Assembly: GCF_900114095.1 (NCBI RefSeq)
Contig: NZ_FORV01000008.1
Span: forward strand, 62,001 to 126,000
Direction of reading: 5' to 3'
Length of the DNA stretch: 64,000 nt
From: Sphingomonas sp. NFR04
GTDB taxonomy: Bacteria > Pseudomonadota > Alphaproteobacteria > Sphingomonadales > Sphingomonadaceae
In this document: positions 41,739 to 50,969 of the stretch, in pieces
How positions within the stretch are numbered: the stretch's first letter is position 1
Layout of the letters: each line of letters starts with the position of its first letter
Notes under the pieces: model-generated
What the model saw: only the letters and a program-made list of their open reading frames with translations
Told to the model about the DNA's origin: nothing
The model's database searches: none
Translations under genes and position numbers: made by a program

Positions 41739-42188
41739 TCAGCCGCGCGCGTCTTCCTGCACCATGTCGAATTCGCGCACGCCGCGCAGGCGGCGGGCGT
41801 TGCTTACCAGCTCGCGCAGCTTTTCGCGGCGTTCGCGGGCATATTCGACGTCGCGGATCACCAGCGGGCCGCCACGCGTCGTCTCATCCGACGAGGTGAT
41901 GGTCAGCGTGCCGATGCCGGAGATCTGGTTGACGATCGAATAGTCGAGCCGCACGTCCTTCACCCGGTACAGCTCGATCTCGTCGATCGATTTGCGGACG
42001 ATGCCGCGATACAGGACGAGGCGATCCTCGGTGACTTCGTACAGCGTCGCCTTGTTGCCGATCCAGCGCAGGCCAAGGATGACGAAGCCGATGCCGACCA
42101 GGCACAAGGCCACGGTCGCCCAGCCGGCGAACGAGCCCTTGAGCCACCCGGCGGTGGAGGATTGGAAGCGATCGATCAGCTGCGCCAT
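41739..42188 (-). CDS. PH-domain (bPH2/YdbS-like) membrane protein
   Basis: A 149-residue protein with one or two membrane spans near the N-terminus (WATVALCLVGIGFVILGLRWIG) followed by a bacterial pleckstrin-like domain. Motifs YEVTEDRLVLYRGIVRKSIDEIELYRVKDV and TSSDETTRGGPLVI are typical of DUF304/bPH2. The role of the family is unclear. Start ATG 42188. Confidence 0.82.
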   Translation of the reverse strand: MAQLIDRFQSSTAGWLKGSFAGWATVALCLVGIGFVILGLRWIGNKATLYEVTEDRLVLYRGIVRKSIDEIELYRVKDVRLDYSIVNQISGIGTLTITSSDETTRGGPLVIRDVEYARERREKLRELVSNARRLRGVREFDMVQEDARG

Positions 42189-42228
42189 GCCGCCATCATA
42201 GCCGGGCCGGCGGCCGCCGCAACGGGGA

Positions 42229-42696
42229 TCAGCCGGCGATGGGGGTGAGGAAGCGCACCAGTTCGTCGCGGCTGATCCGGTCGTCGCGGTTCGCGTCGGC
42301 GCCGATGAAGCTGCGGTCGATCCAGGCCTTGGCCTCGGGCGTCTCGGGCTTGAAGTCGGCGTCCTTGGCGTTGCGCAGGGCAACGAGCCAGCTGCCATAT
42401 TCCGCCTTGTCGAGCGCGCCGTCGCCATTGGCGTCGTAGCGGGCGAACTGCGCCTCTACCGACAGCTTGGCGGGGTCGGGGCGCGGCGTGGGCTGGGCGG
42501 CCTGGGCGGCGGGGGGCGGCGTGCCCGTGGTGTCGGTGCCTTGCAGGGGCTTGTCGGCGGGGGTGGGCTGGGTACCCGGCATCGCCTGGTTGGCGGCAGG
42601 GGCGGGTGACTGGCCGTGCTGCGCCGGCTGCGCAGGTGCCTGCGGCGCGGGGGCGCTGACCTGCAGGGCGGTGGCGAGCAACAACGGCGACAGCAT
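42229..42696 (-). CDS. Exported EF-hand calcium-binding protein
   Basis: A 155-residue protein with a short signal-like N-terminus (MLSPLLLATALQVSA), a long proline/alanine/glutamine-rich linker to about residue 75, and two EF-hands: DANGDGALDKAEY near residue 88 and DANRDDRISRDEL near 133. Such sphingomonad proteins are common and uncharacterised. Start ATG 42696 follows GAGGAG. Confidence 0.82.
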   Translation of the reverse strand: MLSPLLLATALQVSAPAPQAPAQPAQHGQSPAPAANQAMPGTQPTPADKPLQGTDTTGTPPPAAQAAQPTPRPDPAKLSVEAQFARYDANGDGALDKAEYGSWLVALRNAKDADFKPETPEAKAWIDRSFIGADANRDDRISRDELVRFLTPIAG

Positions 42697-42826
42697 CGGG
42701 CGATCTCCTCGTGCGGGACAACGGCCGGGGCGCGGGTTCGGTTGCCGCTGTGGCCGGTTCTTGCTAGGCGCGGCGGCGACCCGCCCGGGGCTGCCGGGCA
42801 CTCCCATTCCGCACAGAAGGAACGCC

Positions 42827-44143
42827 ATGGTCCCCCGTTATGCCCGCGCCGCGATGACCGACATCTGGTCGCCCGAGACGCGCCTCGCCATCTGGTTCGA
42901 GATCGAGGCGCACGCCACCCAGGCGCTCGCCGATCTGGGCGTGGTGCCGCAGAGCGCGGCCAAGGCGCTGTGGGACTGGTGGGCGACCAAGCCAGCGATC
43001 GACGTCGCCGCGATCGACGCGATCGAGGCGGTGACCAAGCATGACGTGATCGCCTTCCTCACCTGGGTGGCCGAGCAGGTGGGCGAGGAAGCCCGCTTCA
43101 TGCACCAGGGCATGACCAGCTCCGACGTGCTCGACACCTGCTTGGCGGTCCAGCTCGCCCGTGCCAGCGATCTGCTGCTGGCCGATATCGATGCGCTGCT
43201 CGAGGTGCTCGAGCGCCGCGCCCGCGAGCACAAGATGACGCCGACGATCGGCCGCAGCCACGGCATCCATGCCGAGCCGGTAACCTTCGGCCTCAAGCTG
43301 GCCGAGGCGCATGCCGAGTTCCAGCGCAACAAGGCGCGCCTGCTCGCCGCCCGCGCCGACATCGCCACCTGCGCGATCTCGGGCGCGGTCGGCACCTTCG
43401 CGAACATCGATCCGCGGGTGGAAGAGCATGTCGCCGCCAAGCTCGGCCTGTCGGTCGAGCCGGTCTCGACCCAGGTGATCCCGCGCGATCGCCATGCGAT
43501 GTTCTTCGCCACGCTGGGCGTGATCGCCTCTTCGATCGAGCGCCTCGCGGTGGAAATCCGCCACCTGCAGCGCACCGAGGTGCTGGAAGCCGAGGAATAT
43601 TTCTCGCCGGGCCAGAAGGGCAGCTCGGCGATGCCGCACAAGCGCAACCCGGTGCTGACCGAGAACCTGACCGGCCTCGCCCGCATGGTGCGCGGCTATG
43701 TCACCCCGGCGCTGGAGAATGTGGCGCTGTGGCACGAGCGCGACATCAGCCACTCCTCGGTCGAGCGCTATATCGGCCCCGACGCGACGATCACCTTGGA
43801 CTTCGCACTCGCCCGCCTTACCGGCGTGGTCGACAAGCTGCTGGTATATCCGGTGCGGATGCAGAAGAATCTCGATCGCATGGGCGGGCTGGTCCACTCG
43901 CAGCGCGTGCTGCTGGCGCTGACCCAGGCGGGGGTGAGCCGCGAGGACGCCTATCGCCTCGTCCAGCGCAACGCGATGAAGGTGTGGGAATCCGACGGCG
44001 AACTGTCGCTGATGGAATTGCTCAAGGCCGATCCGGAAGTCACCGCGGCGCTCAGCCCCGAGGTGATCGAGGAGAAGTTCGACCTCGGCTATCACTATCG
44101 CCATGTTGACACGATCTTCGCGCGGGTCTTCGGCGCGGCGTGA
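42827..44143 (+). CDS. purB: Adenylosuccinate lyase
   Basis: Two-step enzyme of purine synthesis (SAICAR and adenylosuccinate cleavage). The 438-residue protein has the superfamily signature GSSAMPHKRNP near residue 265 with the flexible catalytic loop, plus TSSDVLDT and GRSHGIHAEPVTFG containing the catalytic histidines. Start ATG 42827 after AGAAGGAACGCC. It stands alone; a small hairpin follows the stop. Confidence 0.97.
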   Translation: MVPRYARAAMTDIWSPETRLAIWFEIEAHATQALADLGVVPQSAAKALWDWWATKPAIDVAAIDAIEAVTKHDVIAFLTWVAEQVGEEARFMHQGMTSSDVLDTCLAVQLARASDLLLADIDALLEVLERRAREHKMTPTIGRSHGIHAEPVTFGLKLAEAHAEFQRNKARLLAARADIATCAISGAVGTFANIDPRVEEHVAAKLGLSVEPVSTQVIPRDRHAMFFATLGVIASSIERLAVEIRHLQRTEVLEAEEYFSPGQKGSSAMPHKRNPVLTENLTGLARMVRGYVTPALENVALWHERDISHSSVERYIGPDATITLDFALARLTGVVDKLLVYPVRMQKNLDRMGGLVHSQRVLLALTQAGVSREDAYRLVQRNAMKVWESDGELSLMELLKADPEVTAALSPEVIEEKFDLGYHYRHVDTIFARVFGAA

Positions 44144-44148
44144 GTTGA

Positions 44149-44207
44149 GGCCGCTTCGGCCGTAATGGAACGGATCCGCGGCAGGCGATTTTTCTCTGCC
44201 GTGGATC
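44149..44207 (+). terminator. Two hairpins between purB and the heme oxygenase gene
   Basis: GGCCG-CTT-CGGCC at 44149-44161 is followed by a 12-base stem with one wobble, GATCCGCGGCAG / CTGCCGTGGATC at 44173-44207, around an 11-base loop containing TTTTT. The second ends 25 bases before the heme oxygenase start, so it may also act as a leader structure. Confidence 0.45.
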
Positions 44208-44232
44208 TATCCCTCATGAACATTCTGCCCGC

Positions 44233-44778
44233 ATGAACGCCGCGCATCGCCGATTGCGGGAGGCCACCGGCGCCGCCCATGCACGAGTCGACGCGCTGTT
44301 CAGCCGCTTCGATCTCGCCCGCCGCGACGATTATGCCGGGCTGCTCGCCGCCCATGCCGAGGCGCTGTTGCCGGTGGAGGCGCTGCTCGACCAGGGTGGA
44401 GCGGAAACGATCACCGCAGACTGGCCGCAGCGCCGCCGCGCGGGCGTGATCCAGGTCGATCTCGACGCGCTCGGCATCGCGGTCGAGACCGGCTACAGCG
44501 CGGATTCCGTGACGTCCGATGCCGCGATGGCGGGCATGCTCTACGTGCTCGAAGGCTCGCGTCTCGGCGGCCGCTTTCTCGCCCGCAGCGTGCCGGAGAG
44601 CTGGCCCCGCGCCTATCTGGGCAGCCATCAGCCGCCACATATGTGGCCGGAATTGCTGGAAAAACTTGACGCGCTGCTGTACGAGCCGGGCGCATTAGAG
44701 ACTGCCGTCACCGCCGCCAACCAGACCTTCGGGCGGTTCGAGGCCGCCGGCACGAAGTGGCTGGCGAAGGTTGCATAA
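44233..44778 (+). CDS. bphO: Biliverdin-producing heme oxygenase
   Basis: Cleaves heme to biliverdin, the chromophore of the next gene product. The 181-residue helical protein has the proximal histidine region HRRLREATGAAHARVD near the N-terminus and MLYVLEGSRLGGRFLAR near residue 98, the glycine-rich distal helix of bacterial heme oxygenases. Its stop codon abuts the bphP start, so the chromophore enzyme and photoreceptor are made together. Confidence 0.92.
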   Translation: MNAAHRRLREATGAAHARVDALFSRFDLARRDDYAGLLAAHAEALLPVEALLDQGGAETITADWPQRRRAGVIQVDLDALGIAVETGYSADSVTSDAAMAGMLYVLEGSRLGGRFLARSVPESWPRAYLGSHQPPHMWPELLEKLDALLYEPGALETAVTAANQTFGRFEAAGTKWLAKVA

Positions 44779-47349
44779 GTGGACGATGGCGTTTTCCAGG
44801 TCGATCTGACCAACTGTGATCGCGAACCGATCCACCAGCTCGGCGCGATCCAGCCGTTCGGCTTCCTGATCGCCTTTTCGAGCGACTGGCTGGTCAAGCG
44901 CGCCTCGGCCAATGTCGCCCAGCATTTCGACCTGTCTGCCGAGGAGATGCTCGGCACCCATGCCCGCGACTATCTCGAAGACGACGCGATCCATGCGCTG
45001 CGCAATCGGCTGACGCTGCTGCGCGGCGACGATGCGCTGGAGCGGATCTTCGGCATCAAGGCGCTGCGCACTCGCGGCCGCACCTATGATCTCGCGCTCC
45101 ACATGACCGGCGACACGATCGTCGTCGAAGGCGAGCCCTGCACCTCGGACGCGGCCGGCGACACCGCCAGTACGCTGCGCGCGATGATGGGGCGGCTGGA
45201 CGAGAAGGAAAAACTGGCCGACTTCTTCCGCGAAGGTGCGCGCCAGGTGCGCGCGCTGACCGGTTTCGACCGGGTAATGGTCTATCGCTTCGAGCGCGAC
45301 GGATCGGGCGTGGTGGTAGCGGAAGCCGCGCGCAGCGGCATCGGCAGCTTCATGGACCTGCGCTATCCGGCCAGCGACATCCCGCAACAGGCGCGCAAGC
45401 TCTATCTGCGCACGCCCTTCCGGATCATCGCCGACGTGGCGGCCGATCCGGTCCCGATCGTGCCGCAGCGCGACGAGTTCGGCGCGCCGCTGGACCTCTC
45501 CCTCTCGGTCCTGCGCTCGGTCTCGCCGATCCATATCGAATATCTGAAGAACATGGGCGTGCGCGCCTCGATGTCGATCTCAATCATCGTCGAGGGCAAA
45601 TTATGGGGCCTGTTTGCCTGCCATCATTATGGCGGTCCGCGCTGCCCGGGCTTCGAGCGGCGTTCGATGGCCGAGCTGTTCGGGCAGATGTTCGCGCTTA
45701 AGCTGGAGAGCCGCGAGCGCAAGGAACTCTCCGCCTATGAGGCGGCGGCGCGCGCGACCAGCGACCGGCTGCTCGCCGCGGTGGCGAGCGACGGCGGGCT
45801 GCTCGACGATCCCGAATGGCTGGGCAGCCGCTTGCGCGAAGTGGTGCCGTGTGACGGCATCGCGATCTGGATCGGCGGCAAGGTGGCGTTCAGCGGCATC
45901 ACCCCGCCGCCTTCCTCCTTCGCCGCGATCACCCGCCGGCTCAACGCGATGGCGGCAGGGCGCGTGTTCGCGACCGATCATCTGGCCGAAGTGCTTCCCC
46001 AAGCGGCCGACTATGCCGATGTCGGCGCGGGGCTGCTGGCGATCCCGATCAGCCGTTCTCCCCGCGATTACGTGCTGCTGTTCCGCCAGGAACTGGTGCG
46101 CACCGTTAACTGGGGCGGCGATCCGCACAAGCCGGTCGAACTGGGGCCCAATGGCGCGCGCCTCACGCCCCGGCAGAGCTTCGAGCTGTGGAGCCAGGAA
46201 GTCCGCGGCCGCTCGCTGCCCTTCACCGAGGTCGAGCTCCGCATTGCCGAGGTGCTGCGCGCCTCGCTCATCGAGGTGGTGCTGCGCCTCTCCGACGACG
46301 CACAGGAAGAGCGCCAGCGCGCCTCCGAGCGGCAGGAACTGCTGATCGCCGAGCTCAATCACCGGGTGCGCAACATCCTGGGGCTGATTCGCGGGCTGGT
46401 GCGCCAGTCGCGCGCGCCCGGCATGGATACCGCCGCATATATCCGGATGCTCGAGGGCCGGATCGAGGCGCTCGCCCGCGCGCACGACCAGATCACCGAA
46501 GATAATTGGAGCCCGGCACCGCTCGGCCGGCTGCTGCGCACCGAGGCGGCGGCCTATCTCGGCGGCCGTGCGGGGCGTCTGGACCAGGACGGGCCGATGG
46601 TGCTGCTGCGCCCGGCCGCCTTCTCGACGCTGGCGCTGGTGTTCCACGAGTTGATGACCAACTCGGCCAAATATGGCGCGCTGTCGGACAGCGGCACGGT
46701 TTCGGTCCGGTGGTGGCTCGATCCCGAAGGCGATTGCCGGATCGAGTGGCGCGAGCGCGGCGGGCCCGTCGTGCAGCCGCCGACGCGGCAGGGCTTTGGC
46801 ACCACGATCATCCAGCGCTCGGTGCCTTATGATCTCGGCGGCAAGGCGACGGTGCGCTACCCGCTGACCGGCCTGGAGGCGGAGTTCTGCATCCCGGCGC
46901 GGCATGTCGTCCTCGACGGTGACGCAGCCGAGAAGCACGCCCGCGACGTGGAAGAGCCGATCCCGATTCCGGTGGGCGGCGAAATGCGCCCGATCCTGCG
47001 CGGTCCGGTGCTGCTGGTGGAAGATAGCCTGATCATCGCGATGGACGCCGAGGACATCCTGCTGCGTCTGGGTGCCGAGCGGGTGGTGACCGCAGCTTCG
47101 ATTGGAAACGCGATCGAGGAAATCGATGCGGAGCAGTTCGACGTGGCGATCCTCGACGTCAATCTCGGCGCCGAGACCAGTCTGCCGATCGCCGATCGCC
47201 TTCGGGCCGATGGCGTACCCTATGCCTTTGCGACGGGCTATGGCGAGCAGCTCCAGCTCGACGCGGATCATGCCGGCGTGCCGGTGCTGCAAAAGCCCTA
47301 CACCGCGGTGAACATGGCGCGGATGCTGGAAGGGCTGCTGGGCCGGTAA
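44779..47349 (+). CDS. bphP: Bacteriophytochrome histidine kinase with receiver domain
   Basis: Red/far-red photoreceptor kinase of 856 residues. Biliverdin would attach to Cys13 (LTNCDREPIH). The PAS domain is followed by GAF with the signature RYPASDIPQQARKLY and then PHY (about 320-510) with the tongue-like PRQSFELWSQEVRGR. An HWE-type kinase core follows with the phospho-acceptor in ELNHRVRNILGLIRGL, then VFHELMTNSAKYGAL and GFGTTII. A C-terminal receiver (LLVEDSLIIAMDAED, phospho-Asp in AILDVNLG) makes it a hybrid kinase. Start is GTG directly after the bphO stop. The output partner is not nearby. Confidence 0.95.
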   Translation: MDDGVFQVDLTNCDREPIHQLGAIQPFGFLIAFSSDWLVKRASANVAQHFDLSAEEMLGTHARDYLEDDAIHALRNRLTLLRGDDALERIFGIKALRTRGRTYDLALHMTGDTIVVEGEPCTSDAAGDTASTLRAMMGRLDEKEKLADFFREGARQVRALTGFDRVMVYRFERDGSGVVVAEAARSGIGSFMDLRYPASDIPQQARKLYLRTPFRIIADVAADPVPIVPQRDEFGAPLDLSLSVLRSVSPIHIEYLKNMGVRASMSISIIVEGKLWGLFACHHYGGPRCPGFERRSMAELFGQMFALKLESRERKELSAYEAAARATSDRLLAAVASDGGLLDDPEWLGSRLREVVPCDGIAIWIGGKVAFSGITPPPSSFAAITRRLNAMAAGRVFATDHLAEVLPQAADYADVGAGLLAIPISRSPRDYVLLFRQELVRTVNWGGDPHKPVELGPNGARLTPRQSFELWSQEVRGRSLPFTEVELRIAEVLRASLIEVVLRLSDDAQEERQRASERQELLIAELNHRVRNILGLIRGLVRQSRAPGMDTAAYIRMLEGRIEALARAHDQITEDNWSPAPLGRLLRTEAAAYLGGRAGRLDQDGPMVLLRPAAFSTLALVFHELMTNSAKYGALSDSGTVSVRWWLDPEGDCRIEWRERGGPVVQPPTRQGFGTTIIQRSVPYDLGGKATVRYPLTGLEAEFCIPARHVVLDGDAAEKHARDVEEPIPIPVGGEMRPILRGPVLLVEDSLIIAMDAEDILLRLGAERVVTAASIGNAIEEIDAEQFDVAILDVNLGAETSLPIADRLRADGVPYAFATGYGEQLQLDADHAGVPVLQKPYTAVNMARMLEGLLGR

Positions 47350-47364
47350 GGCCGGGGGCCGATA

Positions 47365-47386
47365 CCCCCCACCCGAAGGTGGGGGG
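47365..47386. terminator. Terminator-like hairpin after bphP
   Basis: CCCCCCACC and GGTGGGGGG pair perfectly around CGAA, between the ends of two convergent genes. Confidence 0.55.
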
Positions 47387-47399
47387 AACCGTCGGATGC

Positions 47400-48512
47400 T
47401 CAGGCCAGCGCACCCTGCTGGGTGGGCGGCAGGCGTCGGGCAACGTCGCCGAGCATCCCCACCGCAGCCCGGCGCATCGGGTGCCAGAAGGCGGAGAGCG
47501 ACAGCAGTGCCGAACCGATCACCAGCCCGGTGAAGGCGGCGCTCAGCTCCACCGAACCGCTCTGGTGGAACAGCGAGTACATCGCCCACAGCACATAAGC
47601 GAGGCTGGAGACGAGCAGCGCGCGGCGATCCACCGCCAGCGCCACGAAGGCGAAGAACAGATAGAGCGCAAAGACGAGCGCTGCCATCGGTGCGCCGATC
47701 TCGCCGTCGAACACGCCGAGCATGTGGAACACCGGATGCGCGATCAGCGGCGCGGCGGCGAGGTGCAGCCAGAAGGCCACGTCGGCACGGCGGGTGCGGC
47801 GTTCGAGATCGGTCATGTCCCACCGCATCGCCGCGATGAATGTCGCGATGCCGCCGACCAGCAGGATCGCGTTGATCCAGTCCTTGGCGGCAGGGATCAG
47901 CGAGGTGACCAGGCCCACCGAGACACCCACAACGGCGAGCGCGCCGGCAGCGACGGTGATCGGCACCATGAAGCGGCGCCAATGGACCCAGGCGGCGACG
48001 GCGGTCAGCGTGCCGGCAATGGCGGCGATCACGCCGGCGATCCGCTCGCGCTGGGGCTCGGTGGTGACGTGCAGCGCGGTTTCGATCCACGGGATGTTGA
48101 TCACGATCAGCCCGGCGATCGTGGCGCCCGCGCCGGCGACGAAGCCGAGCAGCAGCAGGATCGAGGGAAGGGCGAGTCGACGGCGCGCCGTGAAATATTC
48201 GGCCAGCATCCAGCTGGTCGCCGCCACGGCCGCACCGCCGCCGATCAGGTTGGCGCCGACGATGCGCGGCTCGGGGCCGCTGCCGACGAGTGCCTGCACC
48301 AGGCTGCCGCCCAGCTTGCCGATCGCCAGCAGGATCAGCGCCGCCGCAATGGTGACGAAGATGTCGTTGAAGCCGCTCAGCAGCCGGAAATGCTCTTCGT
48401 CGACTGCGGGCGTCGCCCGGCTCGCGGCGACATAGTTGCGGAACGCCGTCGCGGCATCGGGGGTGAGTGCCCCCGCCTCCACGGCGCCTGCCAGTTCGCT
48501 TTCGCTATACAT
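47400..48512 (-). CDS. Polytopic membrane protein with DUF2157-like N-terminus
   Basis: A 370-residue protein. The N-terminal segment (YSESELAGAVEAGALTPDAATAF) resembles DUF2157 start regions; eight to ten hydrophobic segments follow. No catalytic motif is seen. Start ATG 48512 follows AAGGAGG. It converges with bphP and is preceded by an SDR gene on the same strand 70 bases away. Confidence 0.7.
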   Translation of the reverse strand: MYSESELAGAVEAGALTPDAATAFRNYVAASRATPAVDEEHFRLLSGFNDIFVTIAAALILLAIGKLGGSLVQALVGSGPEPRIVGANLIGGGAAVAATSWMLAEYFTARRRLALPSILLLLGFVAGAGATIAGLIVINIPWIETALHVTTEPQRERIAGVIAAIAGTLTAVAAWVHWRRFMVPITVAAGALAVVGVSVGLVTSLIPAAKDWINAILLVGGIATFIAAMRWDMTDLERRTRRADVAFWLHLAAAPLIAHPVFHMLGVFDGEIGAPMAALVFALYLFFAFVALAVDRRALLVSSLAYVLWAMYSLFHQSGSVELSAAFTGLVIGSALLSLSAFWHPMRRAAVGMLGDVARRLPPTQQGALA

Positions 48513-48582
48513 CGGCAATCCTCCTTCGTACCGGGAGAATGCCATGAGTGTATTGCTGATGCAATACGGTGATGCGCGTAGG

Positions 48583-49473
48583 CTAACGCTGCAGCTTGCT
48601 GAGGATCGCCATGGTCTGCTCCGCGCCCGATCCGGGGACAATCTCGCCCGTGCGATCGATGATCTGCGACCATTGCGCGGCGACGGCCTCGGGTGTCTGC
48701 TCGGCCAGCACCGCGCCTGGCGTGAGGGTGATGTAGGCCGCCTGCACCACGCCCGCGCCGGCGCCGACGATCATGTTGCTGGGGGCGTCCTCGGAGACGA
48801 GGAACAGCGCGGCGGGGGCGACATTCTCCGGCGCGAAGGCAGCAAAGGCGGCTTCGGGAAAGATGTCCTCGGTCATCCGCGTGCCCGCCACCGGCGCGAT
48901 GGTGTTGACGCGGATGCCGTGCTTGGCGCCTTCGAGGTGCAGCGTCTTGGCCAGCCCGGCGAGGCCAAGCTTGGCCGCGCCGTAATTCGCCTGCCCGAAA
49001 TTGCCGAACAGGCCCGTCGAGGAAGCGGTCATCAGGATGCGCCCATAGCCTTGCTCGCGCATCGTTTCCCACACCGCCTTGGTGGCGTTGGCCGAGCCGA
49101 TCAGATGCACGTCGACGACGAAGGCGAAGTCCTCGGGGGTCATCTTGGCGAAGCTCCTGTCGCGCAGCACGCCGGCATTGTTGATCAGGATATCTATCCG
49201 GCCCCAGCGCGCCTTGGCGGCCTCGGCCATCGTGACCATCGCGGCGGCATCGGTGACGCTGCCGCCATCGGCGATCGCCTCGCCGCCGAGCGCCTCGATC
49301 TCCGCGACCACCGCGCGCGCGGCATCGGAATGGCCCGATCCGTCACGGCTGGCGCCCAGGTCGTTGACCACCACGCGGGCGCCGCGCCGGGCGAGTTCCA
49401 GCGCATAGGCGCGGCCGATCCCGCCGCCGGCACCGGTGACGATGGCGACGCGGTCGTCGAAGCGGATGGTCAT
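48583..49473 (-). CDS. SDR-family NAD(P)-dependent oxidoreductase, HSD17B4-like
   Basis: A 296-residue short-chain dehydrogenase. The cofactor motif TGAGGGIG is at residues 14-21, NNAG near 97 and the catalytic YGAAK with the upstream serine in LMTASST. The sequence VVVNDLGASRDGSG and the longer C-terminal part match the (3R)-hydroxyacyl-CoA dehydrogenase unit of peroxisomal multifunctional enzyme type 2, suggesting an acyl-CoA substrate. Confidence 0.88.
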   Translation of the reverse strand: MTIRFDDRVAIVTGAGGGIGRAYALELARRGARVVVNDLGASRDGSGHSDAARAVVAEIEALGGEAIADGGSVTDAAAMVTMAEAAKARWGRIDILINNAGVLRDRSFAKMTPEDFAFVVDVHLIGSANATKAVWETMREQGYGRILMTASSTGLFGNFGQANYGAAKLGLAGLAKTLHLEGAKHGIRVNTIAPVAGTRMTEDIFPEAAFAAFAPENVAPAALFLVSEDAPSNMIVGAGAGVVQAAYITLTPGAVLAEQTPEAVAAQWSQIIDRTGEIVPGSGAEQTMAILSKLQR

Positions 49474-49548
49474 GGGCAATGCTCTCCAACAAGGTTTTGC
49501 GGAGAGCCTAGGGGAGGTTGGCCGGTACGCCAACCTTGGGGATTATCA

Positions 49549-49664
49549 CCCCTCCCGCCTTCGGGAGGGGATGGGGGAGGGTGTGTCGTGGAGGCTCTTG
49601 CCGCGACGGCGTCGCCTGCGACCCTCACACACCCTCCCCTGGCCCCTCCCGCAAGCGGGAGGGG
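49549..49664. repeat. Palindromic intergenic repeat, variant copy
   Basis: Terminal hairpins CCCCTCCCGCCTTCGGGAGGGG and CCCCTCCCGCAAGCGGGAGGGG flank a centre with GGGAGGGTGTGT / ACACACCCTCCC. About 116 bases between two minus-strand genes. Same fork architecture as the other copies. It ends ten bases from the end of the proline-rich gene and could terminate it. Confidence 0.7.
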
Positions 49665-49674
49665 GACGAAAGCG

Positions 49675-50142
49675 TTACTTGCCGCCGGGCTGGCGGCAAT
49701 GGTCCTTCACGGTGCGCGAGCAGCGCGGATAGCTTGCCGGATCCGACGGCGGGGGCGGCGGGGCGGCGGCAGCAGCCGGGGCAGGCGCGGCTGCCGGGGG
49801 CGGCGGTGCCGCAGTGTCAGCCGGTGCCGGCGGCGCGGGCGGCGCAGGCGGGGCACCCTGCGCGGTCGTGCCCGGGGGCGGGGGCGGCGAGGGGGCCACG
49901 CCCGAACCCGGCGGCGGCGGAGGCGGCGGCGGGGGCGAGGCGTCGCCAGCGCCGGTCGTGCCGTTCATCGGCGCGGGGGGCGCTGCGGGATCGGTCTGCG
50001 GGGCCGTCTGGCCCTGCATCGGCGCTGCCGGCGGGGCGGGCTGTGCCTGGGTCTGGTCCGGCGTCGTCTGCTGCGCCGGCATATCCTGCGCAATGGCGGT
50101 GCCGCTAAGGACCATCGCCGAGGCGAGAAGCATCCACTTCAT
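49675..50142 (-). CDS. Proline/alanine-rich exported protein, unknown
   Basis: A 155-residue protein with a clear signal peptide (MLLASAMVLSGTAIAQ) and a long low-complexity Pro/Ala/Gln/Gly middle containing polyproline runs. The only folded-looking part is the C-terminal YPRCSRTVKDHCRQPGGK with two cysteines that could form a disulfide. Function unknown; perhaps a periplasmic spacer or cell-wall-associated protein. The gene lies after phoB on the same strand with a hairpin between. Confidence 0.7.
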   Translation of the reverse strand: MKWMLLASAMVLSGTAIAQDMPAQQTTPDQTQAQPAPPAAPMQGQTAPQTDPAAPPAPMNGTTGAGDASPPPPPPPPPGSGVAPSPPPPPGTTAQGAPPAPPAPPAPADTAAPPPPAAAPAPAAAAAPPPPPSDPASYPRCSRTVKDHCRQPGGK

Positions 50143-50227
50143 CTTGTGTCTCCTTCTTCATGAAAGACGAGGTGCGAACGTCCGCCGCGGCGGATTGTTG
50201 CAACCACGTTTCCGGGAAGCGGGAGCC

Positions 50228-50258
50228 GGGGCGCGGCGACAGATCGCCGTCGCGCCCC
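50228..50258 (-). terminator. Terminator-like hairpin after phoB
   Basis: GGGGCGCG and CGCGCCCC flank a further partly paired segment, ten bases past the phoB stop. No T-run on the minus strand. Confidence 0.45.
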
Positions 50259-50267
50259 TGTTTCGGC

Positions 50268-50960
50268 TCAATTCCCCGCGTCGAGCGCGTAGCCGGCAGA
50301 GCGCACCGTGCGGATGATGTCCGGACGATTGCCCTTGTTGATCGCCTTGCGCAGGCGGCGGATGTGCACGTCGACGGTGCGCGATTCGATATCGCTGTCA
50401 TGTCCCCACACCGCATCCAGCAGCCGCTCGCGCGAGAACACCCAGCCCGGATGCTCGAGGAAATGCTTGAGCAGCCGGAACTCGGTCGGCCCGAGCTGGA
50501 TCACCTCGCCGCTGCGGCGGACCTTGTGGCCCACCGTGTCCATCTCGATGTCCGAATAGGTGAGCGCCTCGCCGGCCAGCGCCGGACGCACGCGGCGCAG
50601 CACCGCGCCGACGCGGGCGACCAGCTCGCGCGGCGAGAAGGGCTTGGTGACATAGTCGTCGGCGCCGGTCTCCAGCCCGCGGACGCGGTCTTCCTCTTCG
50701 CCGCGCGCGGTCAGCATGATGATCGGCACGTTCGCCGTTTCCGGCATGCGGCGCAGGCGGCGGCACACCTCGATGCCCGACAGTCCCTCGACCATCCAGT
50801 CGAGCAGCACGATGTCGGGCGTCGCCTCCTTGGCGAGCAGCAGCGCTTCCTCGCCGTCGGGGGTGTGCTTCACTTCATAGTCTTCGCGCTTGAAATGCCA
50901 GGTGACGAGCTCCGCAATCGCGGCATCGTCTTCCACCAGCAGCATCTTGACCCGTGCCAT
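50268..50960 (-). CDS. phoB: Phosphate regulon response regulator PhoB
   Basis: OmpR-type activator of the Pho regulon, 230 residues. The receiver domain has the phospho-Asp in IVLLDWMVEGLSG and the lysine in YVTKPFSPREL. The winged helix contains LGPTEFRLLKHFLEHPGWVFSRERLLDAVWG and RTVDVHIRRLRKAI, which are PhoB-specific. It is the last gene of the phoR-pstSCAB-phoU-phoB operon. Confidence 0.97.
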   Translation of the reverse strand: MARVKMLLVEDDAAIAELVTWHFKREDYEVKHTPDGEEALLLAKEATPDIVLLDWMVEGLSGIEVCRRLRRMPETANVPIIMLTARGEEEDRVRGLETGADDYVTKPFSPRELVARVGAVLRRVRPALAGEALTYSDIEMDTVGHKVRRSGEVIQLGPTEFRLLKHFLEHPGWVFSRERLLDAVWGHDSDIESRTVDVHIRRLRKAINKGNRPDIIRTVRSAGYALDAGN

Positions 50961-50969
50961 ATGTTCCCC

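Noticed and set aside
39942..42248. 768-codon plus-strand frame across the metallopeptidase gene
   Set aside because: Antisense to a gene with a complete zinc-protease active site; no ribosome site or motif on the plus strand.
45601..48090. 829-codon minus-strand frame across bphP
   Set aside because: Shadow of the bacteriophytochrome; composition is arginine/alanine rich without motifs.
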